NCBI GenBank assembly: GCA_964036315.1
Contig: OZ038485.1
Coordinates: forward strand, 74,511,048 to 74,575,047
Reading direction: 5' to 3'
Source: Acanthosepion esculentum
Lineage: Eukaryota; Mollusca; Cephalopoda; Sepiida; Sepiidae
DNA length: 64,000 nucleotides
Part shown: in pieces, positions 46,104-58,059 of the stretch
Layout: every line of letters starts with the position of its first letter
Position numbering within the stretch: the stretch's first letter is position 1
The notes under the pieces: model-generated
Told to the model about the DNA's origin: nothing
Databases searched by the model: none
The model's input: only the letters and a program-made list of their open reading frames with translations
Position numbers and translations under genes: made by a program

Positions 46104-47745
46104 GTAAGTTACTCCACTTTATCCTCAAGGGACTCCAATTCTTTTCTCATTGTTTTTCAAATCCTCATGCAAAAGATTTATGACTTTTCAAAAAAAGCAA
46201 AAAGCTATACACTTGTACATAATCAACTTATTTTTAAAACATCTGCTTCTCATGCTTCACCCTAAGCCTATTTCCTTCTTTTTTTCTCTCTCTCTCTCAT
46301 TCTCATTCCTTTTATAACTCTTTGATTTTTATAAGATTCAGAACTTTCTTTTACACTTTAAAATCTACTGAGTCTATTTTATATAATGGAGAAAGAGTAC
46401 TGAGAGAACACCATATTTTTTGTTTTTTTTTAACCTCTAGCTATACATTTATATACCGTAAAGAAAGGATAACTTTCATCTATGCACAGTTTATGGAAAA
46501 TCATTTTTAAGCTGTCTTGCCTGATTTTTTTTTTTTCACTCAATGGACCAGAATAGGGCAATAATCATAAAAAAATTCTCTTTGTAAGGTGGCTAGTATC
46601 AAGAAAGGAGCAAATTTAAAATTCTGAAAGAAAGTTGAAAAGCGGCTATAACTTAAGTTATTGAAAAGTTTATATATTTGGTTGAATTCTATGCATTGTA
46701 ACCTTCAAGCATTCTTCAAACATTATAATTTGAAAGCATTGCTAAATAGGATGTTAGTTATAGCAGATTAACAAAAATGTCTTGTTAATAAATGATTGAT
46801 TGGATAATGAATACTGTAGTCCAATTGAAGTGAGAAAGGAAGATAACTTTTTGCAATTTGCAAAAATTTATTTTCTGTTAATGATAGTAAAACCATTTAG
46901 TTCTAAGGGGCAGCATTTTCTTAAGTTGAGACTTGCATAAAAAATTCTTCAGTATTCACAGGATTAATTAATTTTGTGGAATTAAGTTTAAGTGCATCAT
47001 TTCCAACAGGTCTATGATACCTATTACAGTTCACAACCATTATGGATATTATTACAAATCTTTTGTCTAATTCAAGGGATCCTTTAAAGCATCTTATGGC
47101 TGAAACATCAAATGGTCAAAGCTGTAGATAAGCCTTTTGTAATTTTAGCTTTCCTAAAAATTGGCATTCCCAACATTTTCTGGGAATGGGTGTTACTTCA
47201 CTGCTTATATTCATTTGCATATCTAAATTGTTTATTTTAACTTGCATTAAAATGGCTCTCTCATAGTCAGTGTAGATATTTAATGACTGCTTAACCAGGT
47301 TCTTGTTTCATGGACATAAATTTTGTCCATTCTACCATGACCAACATCTTTTTTTGGTCACCTGTTCCTCACTATAATTTGACTTTCCTTAAAAATCTGG
47401 TTTTCTAATTTTAGGGGATGGTCCATTATTGAGACTCTCACAGTTGCCATGTTTTCTTCCCCTTTAACTTTGTTGTCTTTCAATTTCTTGCCTCAACCAT
47501 GTGTTCACAAAATAAAGGTCCTCTAGAGTTAACAGATATCTTATTGGAAATACTCTTGTCAGTAGCAATTGTTAGCAACTTACAATCATTATACACCTTT
47601 TATTTTATTAAAAAGTTAAGATTGTTTAACAGTATGCTTTCATCTATAGTATCTGAACCTTGAGAATTGAAAAATAAGTTGTTGCATTTTTGTAGGTGCA
47701 GTGTAACAAGATACACTGCCTTAAGCAACATGAAATTGAAAAAAT

Positions 47746-48169
47746 TATGCAAAATTATTGGGCCAATGAAATATCTGAAATGATAGCCATGATAATATGC
47801 AAATTTCTAAATAGGAATTGTTGTGCCTTATTAACATGTGTAAGGTACCGAGGCATAGTTATAGTTGAACATTAGGTAGCTTTTTTACACTAAAATTTCT
47901 GCTGAAACAAAGATGAAGGTTGTGTCCTTGAAAGGAAAGGTGATTCAAGGTGAGATAACCAGGCAGCTTGGAATTCTCAGAAATGGTGTTCAAACCATCT
48001 AAGATATGTTTTCTACTACTGGAAGAGTTTTAAGTGCTAAGAAAAGCAGAAGACCACAAAAGATCATAAAATGTACTAAGAAAAGCATACTGGTAATCAC
48101 TCACAAATTTGAGTTAAATTAACAAAAGTAATTTGCCAAGGTGGACCAAAAGTTTTGCATACCAGTGTA
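47746..48169 (+). mobile_element. Internally deleted Tc1-like element
   Basis: Left end tatgcaaaattattgggcc (47746-47764) is an inverted match to the right end ggaccaaaagttttgcata (48143-48161), followed by 'ccagtgta'. Between them, about 47923-48110, the + strand reads KMKVVSLKGKVIQGEITRQL then GILRNGVQTI, and after a stop GRVLSAKKSRRPQKI. This matches the paired helix-turn-helix DNA-binding start of Tc1 transposases ('EIA..LGISRNTV.....', 'G.....K..GRP.K'). The catalytic domain is missing, so this is a non-autonomous derivative of about 424 bp. Confidence 0.7.
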
Positions 48170-48276
48170 TTACACATCACAATTTCTGTATTAGGAGATG
48201 GCTAATATTACTATTACTACTCTATGTAGCTTTTCAGTAAGGAACAAGGTCCACTGACTTCATGGAAGAAAGCAGC

Positions 48277-48299
48277 TGTGTGTGTGTGTGTGTGTGTGT
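48277..48299. repeat. (TG)n microsatellite
   Basis: A pure TG dinucleotide run of about 11 units within NSF intron 10. Confidence 0.9.
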
Positions 48300-49125
48300 T
48301 TTCAACCATGATGCTAATATAATCCCACCCTGAACAACTGGAAGAATACATGACAATAATCAAAATTCCTGCACTTACACAGCTTGAATTTTATAAAAAA
48401 ACGTTAATACCTACAAAAGAATAAGCCAAGTACAACACAACAAAAATCATAAATTCAGATGTTTATATGACTTGCATACACACTCAAGTCAGCACTTTTT
48501 ATTTCTGCTCTTTCACATAAGTATTGGTTGGTCAGGATGATTCATTTCCATTAAAAGCATTTTTAACCACCAGTCAATACAAATAAACCTGTTATGATTT
48601 ATTAAATTTCTTAAAAATAAAAACTTTTGCTTGTGTCCTTTTCTATTCTCAAAATACCTTTAACCGCATGATTTCCATTTTGTTATTTTAAGAGTTTTAT
48701 TTATAATCACTCGATAAAGAATAATATAATGCTCAGCTGACCAAAAGATCTATGCATATCTTAGGTGGTGGTCTTTTGTTTGTTTTTGTTTTATTTGGGT
48801 TGAATTTTTTTTTATCTTACCATTGGAAATGTTTTTAGGTATGCTATCTACAGACAAATGTTGAAATCTGAAAAATTTCAATCTAAATTATTAAATGCAT
48901 TATATCATCATAAAAAGGATAGCTTTCTTCAGAGCAAAACCTTTCAGAACATTTTCTTTTGCAAAAAGTATTTTTTTTTTTTTTTTTTTTGTAAAACCAT
49001 TTTCCTTTCCTTAACAAGGTGAGTTAAAGAATAAAGCTAGAAAATTTTAATTGCATTTCAAGATTGATATATTTATATATTTCAATGTATTCTCTTCAAA
49101 TGATTTAATATACTTTTCATTTAAG

Positions 49126-49200
49126 CGTGGACGCAATAGCAAGCTTCATATTATTATATTTGATGAAATCGATGCTATTTGTAAACAGAGAGGAACTGTA
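49126..49200 (+). CDS. NSF: NSF exon 11 (D1 Walker B)
   Basis: Encodes [20 protein letters not shown] then [15 protein letters not shown] is the D1 Walker B motif; Asp coordinates magnesium and Glu activates water for ATP hydrolysis. Acceptor atttaag, donor gta|gtaagt; a clean 25-codon exon. Confidence 0.98.
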
Positions 49201-51425
49201 GTAAGTTGAATTTGTCTTCACTTTCTTTTTCAATTATATTTCTTTATATGATATATATCATCATTATTGTTTAAACATCTGGATTATATCAGGTGCTTGG
49301 CAGAGGAGTGAGTAGGGGTGTTCAACATTTAATAATTTTGCAGCAATACATGCCTAAAGGTTTTAAGCAGTTTTGATCAACATTTCTTTTCGTGGTAAGC
49401 TGTAAGGAATTGTAAATGTAGGACTACCTTATACTTAAGTAAAATAATAACAATAATATTTATTAAGAATTTATTACAGGAAATATCAAGTTTTACAGAA
49501 ACATTGTTGACAATTATGTATTTAGTTACCTAACAAACAAATAAATAAAAATAATATAAATTTTGATTCTATATTCAATATGTTGTTAGGTATTTTTCAT
49601 CTTCTCCTTTGTTATTGGCAGCATTTTAGAATACTTTGGCTGCAATGCTAAGTTTCCTAAGTTGAACAAACTGGAGCTATTTTATTACACTTTGTTACAT
49701 CTCTTTTCCATTGTTGTTTTTAGATCGCTTTCTTCCAGTCATTTTGATGGGCAATAGTGAAATTCTGAAATTTAGAATGATCATATTCCACTTAAAAAAT
49801 AAAACCTGTAAAAAGGAATATTTTAAATAATATATGACCAAAAATAAAATGCTTTAGACAAAAAACCTTACTGATTTCACTATAATTATGTAACAATAAT
49901 GTAATGATATTCCACAAACAAATCTATGGCTTATGATGGTTAAATTGAGGTTGAAATATTGTGTAATCGGCTCTAATTTTTTTGATATGATATAATGAAT
50001 AATTTTCAATAATTTTCTTTATTTTTTTATCTCCTCTGCCAAACATGTCATATGGTCTTTCATGATTTTTTTCTGCTTCCAGATAAAATGATTTCCATTA
50101 TTTTCCAGTAATTTTATTGTAGAATACTGTCATTTACACATATTGTTGATATTATTTATTATTTAACAATTTGTGTCCATTTCTATTAAATTTAAAGTTA
50201 ATTATATAAATTCACATTAAGAATATTTTCTAAGAATTGTAGTCCTTCTACAATTTTATTTTTCAGATAATGTCATTTCATAGCAAGATACTTGATATAC
50301 CAGTGTAGCTAATTGTACAGTAGGGCAGGTTGACTTTTTTTATTTTTTTTTTAAGAAAATCAACTTTACACTAGCTCTGACAAGCTGAGGTTTGATGTGA
50401 TAAGTACTGACACCAAAAATTAGATTCATAGCTTTTACCAATTTTTGAGCATTTAATTTTAATGATTGTCTGAAAAAATGTACAGAAATACTTAATTTCC
50501 ATAAGTTTTTTTTTCTTACAAACTGACTTCAAAATTTTACTATTTCAAACTGGAGTCCAAATAAAGTTGATATTTGTTGTATTAGATACATTTAATGGAA
50601 AATATACTCAAACCATAATTCTAATTATGAATCACCACAAGCAAAATATACAGTATGTTTACTGTATTCAATAAGCGAAAACTGTAAAAACAGTAAAAAA
50701 TTATGGAAAAGGCTGATCAATGAATAAAATCTTATACCATTTGGTAGGTTATAATCAGTAAGAACAAAAATAGATAGGTGCATACAATACCATAATATTG
50801 CTGGGAACAAATGATAATACAAAATATTTTAAATTTGCATTGTTTATTGAAAATCGCCCTAAAATTACGACACTGCATAATTTATTACATCATAATATAG
50901 CTAAATTGTTCAGTATACTTTCCCTTTGAAGTAAATGAGGGTCTTATTTGATGGCGCAATGATTTAATAATAATGTGCTTGTGCCATGCATCTTGTCCAT
51001 ATACAATTTGTAAAGTTTTAGTAATTAATTTAACCGCTCTTTCTACACCTTATGAATGTGCAGATTAATTCAGCAACTCCAATGTCATTGCATTCATTAG
51101 AACTTCTTGCAGTTTATTATTTGAAAAACCTTCTGCAAGCACAGTTTCAAAAACTCCATTTCATAAGAGGTTAATCAAATTTTACCAGTGTGACGCTTCA
51201 GAATTGATGAATGTAATTTGCAAAACAAAAAAAAATATTTTTGTGCTGTAAATTTTTTAATCCAACATTCTGTCTTTTGGTCAACTGTTTTATTCTCTGG
51301 ATCATGTTGAAGATATACAGTTGTTGATTATGAAATATATTATCCCTTTTAATTTGAAACCAACTAAATGCATATATTTCAATTATAAATTTTATAAGGC
51401 TGTGCAATTTATCAAGTTCTGGTGG
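49201..51425 (+). other. NSF intron 11, first part
   Basis: AT-rich intronic DNA. No coding or RNA feature recognised; short ORFs at 50625-50822 and 51198-51407 look random. Confidence 0.45.
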
Positions 51426-51429
51426 ATAG

Positions 51430-51705
51430 GCACCATAATTTATATTTTACTGCAGGGGCAATGTAAGATTTAAATGGTGACCAGAAACTGCTCTTAGAAT
51501 ATGCAGTAGGAATTTTTTAAGGGAAAGTGAATTCTAGATTTGCTACCTGGAAAACTGGGTCTCTAAATCAAGCTAAGATTGCTAACTTTATCCATTAGGT
51601 TAATGTGTTTATGGACTAAACACATTAACCTAACCATATTCAAAGAGCAGTCTCTGGTTACCACTTAAATCTTACATTACCCCTGTAGTAAAATATAAAT
51701 TATCC
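51430..51705. repeat. Long imperfect inverted repeat with inner hairpin
   Basis: The left arm (about 51435-51505: 'tttatattttactgcagggg', 'gtaagatttaaatggtgacc', 'aactgctcttagaatatg') is the inverted, about 85-90% similar counterpart of the right arm (about 51635-51703: 'catattcaaagagcag', 'taaatcttacattacccctg', 'tagtaaaatataaa'). The right arm overlaps the end of the minus-strand transposon-like ORF at 51672-51881. Between them lies a second, perfect hairpin: 51596-51612 and 51618-51634, 17-bp arms around a 5-base loop. Confidence 0.75.
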
Positions 51706-52215
51706 AGAAGGCCACTAATAATGCTAAGTTCTATCTGGGGCATATCCTGGTAATCATTTCTGCAAAGTTTCTCTAGAGTACCAGTAAAAGTAGTAGGGCT
51801 TGTTGTAGTTCCATCAATATACTTAAAAACAACTCTAAAAAGAGGTTCATTTTGATGATGTGAACACCCAACAGTGTGCAACTTTCTTTTAAGTTCTTTT
51901 TCTCCAGAACTATAACAAGCTCTGCTTTACCATCAGTATTTGTACTGGTACAAGAATTGCCTTAATGTAATTTATACTGTTGAATTCTTCTAAAACATCA
52001 GCAGCATAGTCTGCTAGAACACCACCAGTTGCACCACTGTTAGGGATAAGTTTGTAGGTGAGATATCTACTTTCCATGTCAAGTGGTGCTCTGCTCCTTT
52101 GGTTTTCTTCATATTTTTTTTCACCATTTTCCTCTGTAATCACTTTGTATTGCAAAGTGTCCTTATCAACTGTAATTAAAACCAATGCAGATGATATTTT
52201 CATGTTTCTGAACAT
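51672..52215 (-). pseudogene. Transposon-like protein fragment, family not identified
   Basis: Two minus-strand frames. 52215-51910 reads KDTLQYKVITEENGEKKYEE, then LTYKLIPNSGATGG. 51881-51672 reads HTVGCSHHQNEPLFRVVFKY, then IDGTTTSPTTFTGTLEKLC. The phrase 'H.NE.LFR..F...DG.T.SP..F.G...K' is one I associate with transposon-derived proteins common in invertebrate genomes, but I cannot name the superfamily. Frames are broken, and the 3' part takes part in the inverted repeat at 51430-51705. Confidence 0.45.
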
Positions 52216-53719
52216 GCTTCTAATGGGTGGTTACTTTTACTCTTGCCTTTTGCTTACTTTTGACTTATTATAATGATTAAGTTACGGCTTGGACAGAGAA
52301 AGTCCATATATTGTAAGGCTAATAAAAAGACATTAGCAAGTCATGCCCCAAGGTTAGAAGATACATTACCTTTAATAAGTACCATGGATTATCTAGGGAC
52401 TTTTTAAAAGACTGTAAAGTCCCTTAGTCTCCCCAGCTCAAAACTGTCACTAGTTGTTTCTTTATTGGAAGACATTGGAAAAATATTTGATGTAGAGGCA
52501 ACATGTATAGAATCTAGTTGTTGCAGTCTTTCAATCTGCCTGCCTAATCTATTTCAACTGCACTTTTTTGATATTTTTTGATGGCATCTTTGTCAATAGT
52601 TCCAAGTTGGAAGCCTTTTGGGCTTCTTTTCCCTCTCTTGGCTTTTAAATATTTCCTTTCTTTAATGGGAACCTGAAATTTCAAAACTTGTATACATTTA
52701 AAACTGATCTAACATACATTGTAAGTATGAAAAAAAAAATATCAATATTATTTACCAGAGAAAGGAAGATTATCAGAGGTAAATTTACATTTTTTTCAAT
52801 TAATTTAAATTTTGAAAATCAGGATATGAAATAGTTCAAATTAAACAAAAAATAAAAGAAAAACAAGCATAGAATTAACATTAAATTCTTGTAAGGAGGA
52901 CAAGTGCAAACATTACACTATTTTAATAAAATTTCAAAGGTAAATTTGGAATAAGAAAAAATAGAAAGAAAGAAACAGTATGACCTACCTAAATATTTTA
53001 AATGTTTTTTCCCACAGAAATAAACAAATACATTTTGAATAAACCCCAATGATTTTGAAAATAAAAAAGTATGTTGTTAAACCAAATGTTTACTTTCTTT
53101 TTTAAATTATTAAGTCTGTTGTGTAAAATAAAAAAGAACCAATTAATTTTACAGTGTCAAACAGTGATCGAGATTTCAATATTGAATGTAATAAAAATAA
53201 TGGCAAATGTTTATAAGGGTGAAAACAGATAATACCCATCAAAAAATTAACAGACAAGATTCATAAAAAAATCTATTTATTTTACTATTGTTGATTAAAA
53301 TGAGGAAATTTCTTGTTTTTTATGAGGTTTTATGTTTTTTTTTCTCTACTGGAAAGTAACAAAACCTACATTCCATGTGAGGAATAAAAACGCAGATTTT
53401 CATCAATAGCCACAACCTGTATACATTGTATTTGATTTCCATTTTGCCACTTTATAAAATTAATATTTTTTATATTCATAATTCTGATTTATTTTTCTTC
53501 AATTTATTGAGAATGAGGCAAATGTTGTAATTGGAAAACATTTTATAAATTACATTTACACCTTTGTTTTCCTTAAGGGTACAAAATGTTTTGACAGTGT
53601 TAAATCTTTCACTGATCACCGAAATTGAATTCCAACACTCCAATTTTTAACCTAAATTTAATCTTGTAACACTTTTGAAAAACAATTTTGTTATTATTTA
53701 TCATGTCAAACCCCAATTT
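52216..53719 (+). other. NSF intron 11, middle part
   Basis: AT-rich DNA. 52340-52660 is less AT-rich and probably continues the decayed transposon on its left. Otherwise nothing recognised. Confidence 0.4.
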
Positions 53720-54202
53720 TCAAATTGAGTGCAATACCACAGTTCCAAAATGGACTGCCCTATTGTAGAGGGATTGCACATTGTGCTCCTGAGAAATACA
53801 AAACTGAAATGTTGAATCAAATAAGTCTTGATTAATTTTTCTCACAAAGTGACACCAAGATTCAAAACCTGAGGGAGCTGGAATGGCATCAGTGATAATG
53901 TGTTGCATCTTTCCTGGATGAAAGATAAATCTGTCTTACTCATTCTCTCAACAGACTTCTTCATTTTGATTACATTTTTTTAATGTCCCTTCAGTCTGAA
54001 ATGGAAGTGTATCTACAAATGCACTTGTGTAACACGTATGTGATAATGGTTTCCAGAAAGTACTGCTAGGAGCATAATGGATTACAAAATTGCTGTCACA
54101 TTCAGCCACCTGCAGTATTGTATTTTCTTTAGAAATGTTAATAATTGAGACTGCAATGTCTTCATAAACACTTCTAAAGACTGAGATATTATATTTTGTC
54201 AC
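53720..54202 (-). pseudogene. Unidentified minus-strand ORF pair, probable decayed element
   Basis: Frames 54202-53948 (SVYEDIAVSIINISKENTIL, then YAPSSTFWKPLSHTCYTSAF) and 53908-53720 (AIPAPSGFESWCHFVRKIN) are in the same phase, separated by two stops. Amino-acid composition is mixed and protein-like, unlike the Phe/Lys-rich chance ORFs around it. An alternative frame across the gap (MSKTDLSFIQERCNTL) also looks protein-like, suggesting a frameshift. I do not recognise it; most likely it belongs to the same decayed transposon as 51672-52215. Confidence 0.35.
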
Positions 54203-54925
54203 ATAACTATCAAAATGTAAATTATTTAAAATGTCTGTCTAGGAATATCTCTGGTTTTCACAGAAATTTTCATCAGTTTAATCTTCAGCCAAGAAATATT
54301 TACTTTTTAATTTTATAATTTTGTTTTTTTTTCATTCAAGGTAATTTTTTCCATGTAAAACTAACTGTATTGGATAATTGCTGGGGAGTGGCATTGTTCA
54401 TTTTGAGTTGCTTTTTGTTAACCTTTAATCTATGTATTATTAGTAAGAATCCTTTTCCCTGTAATATTTTAAGTTGGGCATTTATAATTGACAATTATAA
54501 AGAGAGGTGAGTATACAAGTTGTGATCTATAGCAGTCAAAATACAATGCTGTTATGTATCAACAATAGTAAATAAGATTGAATTGATAATAAAAATTTAT
54601 AATGGAGAATTTTACTTTATATACATAATTGAAATGGTCAGTATGTCCTCTTTATAAAAGCTCAGATAGGCTTCAGAGAAAAGTTTCAAAATCAGGGTTT
54701 CTGTAATACATTTTGAATGGTCAATAAATATATTTTCTGCTAATTTTTGTTTGCTGTTTGAAAATACACTTTGGATCCTTATCAGAAAACAAAATTGAAA
54801 TTGTCATACTTCACCTGATCTAACATTTTACTTACTAGATGACACGGTAACAAAGGATCTACCACACAAGCTGTATACTCTCAGTAAACACTCTGTATTC
54901 AGTGGTTGACATTTTTCTTAATTAG

Positions 54926-55016
54926 GGTGGAGGTACTGGTGTGCATGATACAGTAGTGAACCAACTTCTCACAAAGATTGATGGCGTGGAACAGTTGAAC
55001 AACATTCTTGTCATTG
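54926..55016 (+). CDS. NSF: NSF exon 12 (D1)
   Basis: Encodes [20 protein letters not shown] then [10 protein letters not shown], matching the strictly conserved NSF segment '[30 protein letters not shown]'. Acceptor aattag, donor ttg|gtaagt; phase 1 out. The cassette ends right at the strand leading to sensor 1. Confidence 0.98.
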
Positions 55017-55270
55017 GTAAGTGTAAATCATCAGAGTTTTTGCTTCTTCATAAAGAATCAAATAGTGATATACCTTGTTATTTGCATACACATGCACAAA
55101 TCATTTGCATATGTAAAACACTTAATAAAAATACTGACATCATCAAGCAAGCAAGGATTGACACTTAGTTTGATAGTGTGAGATTATGTTAGTGACATGA
55201 AAGAGTGAGGATTGGAAGCTACTGAACACTGTTACAAGTTTGAATGAAAACTGACAGACAGTAAAGTAAA

Positions 55271-55463
55271 CCTAAAGTTAATCCCAGAGTTTGATGGCTC
55301 AGTGACAGTTGTATCCATAGTTAAATGGGTTGATAAAGTGAAACTGGTGTACAGCCTGTGTGGTTAAAACAGACTGAGCATGTTCTACTTCTGTACTATA
55401 GGAGGAACATTTGTCATTTACCAGCAGCTGAGTGTGGAAGAGAGGTCTGATTGGATAAAGAAT
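55271..55463 (+). pseudogene. Older gag fragment, left half, split by LTR element
   Basis: The + strand reads KLIPEFDGSVTV (from 55275) and KWVDKVKLVYSLCG, then after a stop and frame change YQQLSVEERSDW (to about 55455). This is a diverged copy of the gag at 55972-56442 (KLTPEFNGSVTG, EWIEKVELVCDLCG, YQQLNSEQKSD). It stops exactly where the 5' LTR begins, and its continuation is found after the 3' LTR at 60057. Confidence 0.85.
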
Positions 55464-55956
55464 TATAGCAAAGAAAACGGCGACTTACCTCGTCAAACCA
55501 AGCAACAGCGCATCGCGTGTATCCTACGACAGAAAATGTGTCGAAAAAGAAAATTACTTACCAAAAAAAGGGCACGTATTCTGCATGACATGCTGAAGAC
55601 GAAATTTTTTTTTTTTTAAAGTCCGTCGCAGGAGTCACTATAAGAATATTTTGATATGAAAAAATTGAATGTTCTCTCCCAGCTGTCGATGAATGGAAAA
55701 ATGCTCAGCCGATAAAAGCAGTCGGTGTTCTCGAATCAAGAAAAGGTTCATGTATTTTGGCTTCCGCGTTCGTCAGAGAGTGAGTTATTTTATTGACTGG
55801 TTACACGCATTGTGCTTTGTGAGATAGTACCGGCGAATCGAGTTTTCTGCATTTCTTTCTGCCCCCGATATTCGAGTCTGTACTTAGAGAGATTTGTTCT
55901 TTGTGTTGTGGAAGTAATCTGCGACAAATACTTCCTTTGCTTTCAGAACACTTACA
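55464..55956 (+). repeat. LTR retrotransposon, 5' LTR (493 bp)
   Basis: Direct copy of 59554-60051, starting TATAGC and ending CTTACA. Differences are scattered substitutions and small indels around a T-run. Flanked on the left by AGAAT (55459-55463), the likely target duplication. Confidence 0.92.
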
Positions 55957-55971
55957 AGCTATTTTGGCACT

Positions 55972-56660
55972 ATGACGGACAAGACATTTGATGTCAAGTT
56001 GACACCCGAGTTTAATGGTTCAGTGACCGGACAAGCAGTTACTGAATGGATTGAGAAAGTAGAACTTGTTTGTGACCTGTGTGGGATTAAAAAGGTTGAA
56101 CGTGTTCTTCCTTTGAGCTTGACGGGCAGAGCATTTGCTGTTTACCAACAGTTAAACTCGGAGCAAAAATCAGATGTCAAGCAGATAAAACAAGCCCTGC
56201 AGATTGCCTTTGCACCGGATCATTTCTTGGCTTACGAGCACTTCGTGGAAAGCCGACTGTGCCTGGACGAATCTGTCGATGTGTTTCTAGCCAACTTGAA
56301 GAAGCTAGCAGGTCTTTTTGGCAGGATATCCAAGCAAGGACTAGCATGTGCATTCATAGCAGGATTACCAGCTCACATCAAGCAACTACAGTGCGCGTCT
56401 TCCAGGATGGAAGACATGAATACAAATCAACTTTTGGACTGAGCTCGAGCCATAATGAAAGATCAAAATGCAACTGAGGAAATGGTTGCGGCTACCATTT
56501 CACCAGGTGGAGCTATCGATGCTCTGGGTGGAATCACCTTTCCAGGGACTGCCTGGTTCGACGAGAAGATGCCTGCCAGCCACGCAGGTCACACGCAACA
56601 ATGCGTTGCTTCCGGTGTCAAGAAGTAGGCCACATTGCTTCATCGTGTCTTGGAAAAGAG
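55972..56660 (+). pseudogene. Gag of nested LTR element
   Basis: Open from ATG 55972, only 15 bases after the LTR: a 156-codon frame (KLTPEFNGSVTGQAVTEWIE, LPLSLTGRAFAVYQQLNSEQ, SVDVFLANLKKLAGLFGRIS, LACAFIAGLPAHIKQLQCAS). A TGA at 56440-56442 stops it where the conserved 'RARA(I/V)MKDE' part continues. After a frameshift the zinc knuckle CFRCQEVGHIASSC (CCHC) is at 56604-56645. Confidence 0.88.
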
Positions 56661-56719
56661 GAAGGGGACAAGACATCAGCGCCGGTCTCTTCCCTAAGCA
56701 AGTTATGAATGAGGGACTA

Positions 56720-56975
56720 CCTGTCTTGGGTATTTATGTGAACGGAGTTTAGAGAGTGGCACTGGTGGACACCGGCTGCTCACTGACACTCGTGAGTAAG
56801 TCAGTCTGTCAATCCTGGTGGGAGACGGAGGTGGACGTACTCACCGCAAACGGAAATACTCTCAAATGTTGTGGAGTTGGAAGTATCAAGCTTGACATGG
56901 ACAATGCAAACCCCCTCAAAATCGAAGTCTTGGTAGTGGAGAGCTATTGGGTTTTGACTTGTTGCTTGGGTTGAT
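56720..56975 (+). pseudogene. Aspartic protease of nested LTR element
   Basis: The frame at 56756-56974 reads VALVDTGCSLTLVSKSVCQS then VLTANGNTLKCCGVGSIKLD. The catalytic DTG is intact (56768-56776). A stop just upstream (56750-56752) and one downstream isolate it from gag and RT. Confidence 0.85.
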
Positions 56976-57079
56976 GCCATTAAAAAGTTAGGTGGACTCC
57001 AAATAATAGTGTGGCAATGTACAGTTTCCCAAGCGTGGAATAGTCTGTTGTGCCGCCATTAAAATAGAAGAACCTGATT

Positions 57080-57860
57080 TCTATGCCGAATTCAACCCAA
57101 ACCGGAAGATATGGGTCGCATTATGGAAGTGGTCTAATGGTCGATCACCGGAGAGTTTGCAAAATCGGGTACCCAAGTACCCAATACCAAAGGGAGTCAA
57201 GGAGGAATACGACCGTGAGCTGCAGACCTGGTTTTATAAGGGTTGGTTGCAGCTTTATCCTGAAAAGGAACTTGGTCTTCCAAAAGGTTTAATTCCGTTG
57301 ATGGCGGTGGTGCAAAAAAAACAAAAATAAAGTGCGGCCAGAATTAGACTATCGAAAGCTGAATGAGTGCCTCGACGCACACACAGCCAATGCTGACGTG
57401 TGCGCACAGAAACTGAGGGAGTGGTGTAAAAAAGGACCGGAAGTCGCTATCCTTGACCTATGGCAGGCCTATTTGCAAGTACACATCCATAAGTCACTTT
57501 GGCCCTTTCAAACTGTAATCTTCAAGGTGCAAAGATATTGCTTGACCCGAATGGGTTTCGGGTTGAATGTTGCACCAGCCATAATGAAGGCCATTGTGGC
57601 CGCTGCGTTGTCAAAGACAAGTCAGTTCCATGGGCAACCTCGTCATATATTGATATTTATGTTGACGAGAGCATGATTTCAGCAGCTCGCATGAAGGAGC
57701 ACTTGACTGCGTTTGGCTTGACCTGCAAGGATCCAGATCGCTTATGGGACGGCACACATGTGCTGGGTTTGCATGTCGAGCAAGATAACAACATGTTTAA
57801 GTGGAAACGTGAAAATGGCATCAGTTCCCGGGGTCCTGACACGACGGAACATCTCTGGTG
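57080..57860 (+). pseudogene. Reverse transcriptase of nested LTR element
   Basis: The frame at 57332-57600 reads RPELDYRKLNECLDAHTANA, ILDLWQAYLQVHIHKSLWPF and LTRMGFGLNVAPAIMKAIV, the RT core with its first catalytic Asp (DLWQAYLQ). After a frameshift near 57600 the sequence SYIDIYVDES (from 57643) stands where related elements have Y-x-D-D. The second Asp codon is absent, so the active site is lost. VLGLHVEQDNNMFKWKREN follows, as in related elements. Confidence 0.85.
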
Positions 57861-58059
57861 TGGAAAACTGGTGGGTCACATTCCTGTGTGTGGGTGGCTT
57901 CGTGTTGCTGCATCATTTGTAAAACACAGGACAGTATCAATCACGTCTGGTTGGGACGACGAAGTGACAGATGCTCCCCTTAAGAACATGAGGACATAGC
58001 AGAAAGAATACGCCAGAATGACCCTGCACACAGTGGTGCACAAACGGACATGATTATGA

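Larger units (their letters stand above)
46104..49125 (+). other. NSF intron 10
   Basis: 3022-bp AT-rich intron. It contains the Tc1-like fragment (47746-48169) and a (TG)n run at about 48277-48299. The stretch 46940-47600 is less AT-rich and may be an old repeat; I could not classify it. Confidence 0.5.

Noticed and set aside
45915..46265. A 116-residue ORF starting in a Phe-rich stretch
   Set aside because: Only 45971-46103 is real (NSF exon 10); the ends are intron read-through on both sides of clear splice sites.
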